From assembly GCA_021202245.1 (NCBI GenBank), contig JAJQDK010000123.1:1-5727 (forward strand): a stretch of 5,727 bases of DNA. Direction: 5' to 3'. Below the pieces are notes generated by a model that worked only from the letters and a program-made list of their open reading frames with translations, was not told the origin of the DNA and made no database searches. The stretch is from Clostridiales bacterium (GTDB lineage: Bacteria > Bacillota > Clostridia > Oscillospirales > Acutalibacteraceae). Positions 5,316 through 5,727 of the stretch are shown here, piece by piece (the stretch's first letter is position 1; every line of letters starts with the position of its first letter). Position numbers and translations under genes: made by a program.

Positions 5316-5575
5316 ATTATTATGCCGCAGCTTCCTTTGCGATGATACGCTGAATTTATCACACGTTCGCAGCGGCGGTCAGTTGGTAGTGATTAGTGTT
5401 TAGTGTTTAGTGGGTAGTTTGGAGTTAGGAGTTTGGAGTGTGCAGTGAGGAGTTTGGAGTGATTTCGTAGCGGCAAACAGTGTGCGCCACAGATACAAAC
5501 GGTATAGTTATATGAACATATACCACTGTGTGCAAGCGTATATTTACTATCGACTTTGTAGGGGCTGATAGTATC
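5304..5575 (-). repeat. Right arm of the long inverted repeat (272 bp)
   Basis: This is the inverted partner of 105-340, about 93% identical outside the heptamer array. It is longer by 36 bp, of which 35 are five extra heptamers and one is a single-base indel. The palindrome corresponding to 155-180 is kept (about 5500-5524), while the one corresponding to 192-208 has two substitutions that weaken it. The arm lies upstream of the rlmB promoter and contains no credible gene. The outer limit near 5575 is where clear similarity stops. Confidence 0.93.
5381..5464 (+). repeat. Heptamer tandem array AGTNNNN, 12 units
   Basis: The plus strand divides exactly into twelve 7-bp units, every one starting AGT. 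Tails are TGGT, GATT, GTTT, GTTT, GGGT, TTGG, TAGG, TTGG, GTGC, GAGG, TTGG, GATT. The left-arm counterpart has seven units. The first five units resemble the left array in order; the additional ones are mostly of the TTGG/GAGG type also found in the neighbouring array at 5246-5315. Confidence 0.9.
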
Positions 5576-5727
5576 TGCCCGAGGTAAAGGCAGGATGTTT
5601 TAATCCAAATTATAACATTTGATAAAGCTATGTACGTTAAAATGCAAATTCAAAATTGATGAATTTAAATTTTAGTTTTTATTAGGTTACACGGCGTTGC
5701 ACGCCTACACCTCATCAGTCTGCTCCG
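5576..5727. other. AT-rich non-coding stretch ending in a possible further repeat
   Basis: Positions 5600-5690 are strongly AT-rich with no significant open frame and no clear promoter or RNA gene. At 5693-5705 there is a small perfect hairpin, GGCGT-TGC-ACGCC. The last 17 bases (CTCATCAGTCTGCTCCG) resemble the start of another short palindromic repeat class I recall from clostridia, but the partner arm is beyond the window, so this cannot be confirmed here. Confidence 0.4.

Noticed and set aside
5246..5464. A CRISPR-like array
   Set aside because: The period is 7 bp with no spacer/repeat alternation, and no cas genes are present.
105..5575. A composite transposon
   Set aside because: The arms encode no transposase and no target-site duplication is seen outside them, so only an inverted-repeat arrangement is claimed.

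Overview
The window holds three genes, all on the minus strand, spaced by repeat-rich DNA. In transcription order they are a SpoU-family 23S rRNA 2'-O-methyltransferase (rlmB, 4252-5001), a 908-911 residue membrane protein that reads as a degenerate P-type ATPase with a long charged N-terminal extension (1098-3824), and ribulose-phosphate 3-epimerase (rpe, 406-1056). The last two are only 41 nt apart, with no terminator between them, and a good intrinsic terminator follows rpe. Purine-rich Shine-Dalgarno sites, moderate GC, the protein sequences and the style of the short palindromic repeats suggest a gut-type clostridium (Firmicutes, perhaps Oscillospirales/Ruminococcaceae). This placement is an inference, not a proof.

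Layout by region. 1-60 is the end of a repeat module that recurs upstream of the membrane-protein gene. 105-340 is the left arm of a long inverted repeat, followed by the rpe terminator (348-382). 406-3824 is the rpe/membrane-protein transcription unit. 3834-4251 is almost entirely a MITE-like inverted-repeat element (about 3916-4230) plus a tandem 65-bp copy of its end (3851-3915), which stops just short of the ribosome binding site. 4252-5001 is rlmB. 5002-5163 holds its leader, with two overlapping hairpins, and an extended -10 promoter. 5246-5315 is a heptamer tandem array. 5304-5575 is the right arm of the long inverted repeat. 5576-5727 is AT-rich with no gene and ends in what may be another repeat.

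The arms (236 and 272 bp) are about 93% identical outside an internal array of AGTNNNN heptamers. That array has 7 units on the left and 12 on the right, so 5 x 7 = 35 bp explains nearly all of the length difference. The arms face each other across about 5 kb and bracket all three genes. No transposase or recombinase is visible.

The genes do not form an obvious pathway. rlmB acts on ribosomes, rpe belongs to the pentose phosphate pathway, and the middle protein has no assigned function. It keeps the P1B-type membrane topology and the spacing of the P-type ATPase signature sites, but has lost nearly all catalytic residues, so it is probably a pseudoenzyme. It is the most interesting protein here; the nested repeat architecture is the most interesting DNA feature.
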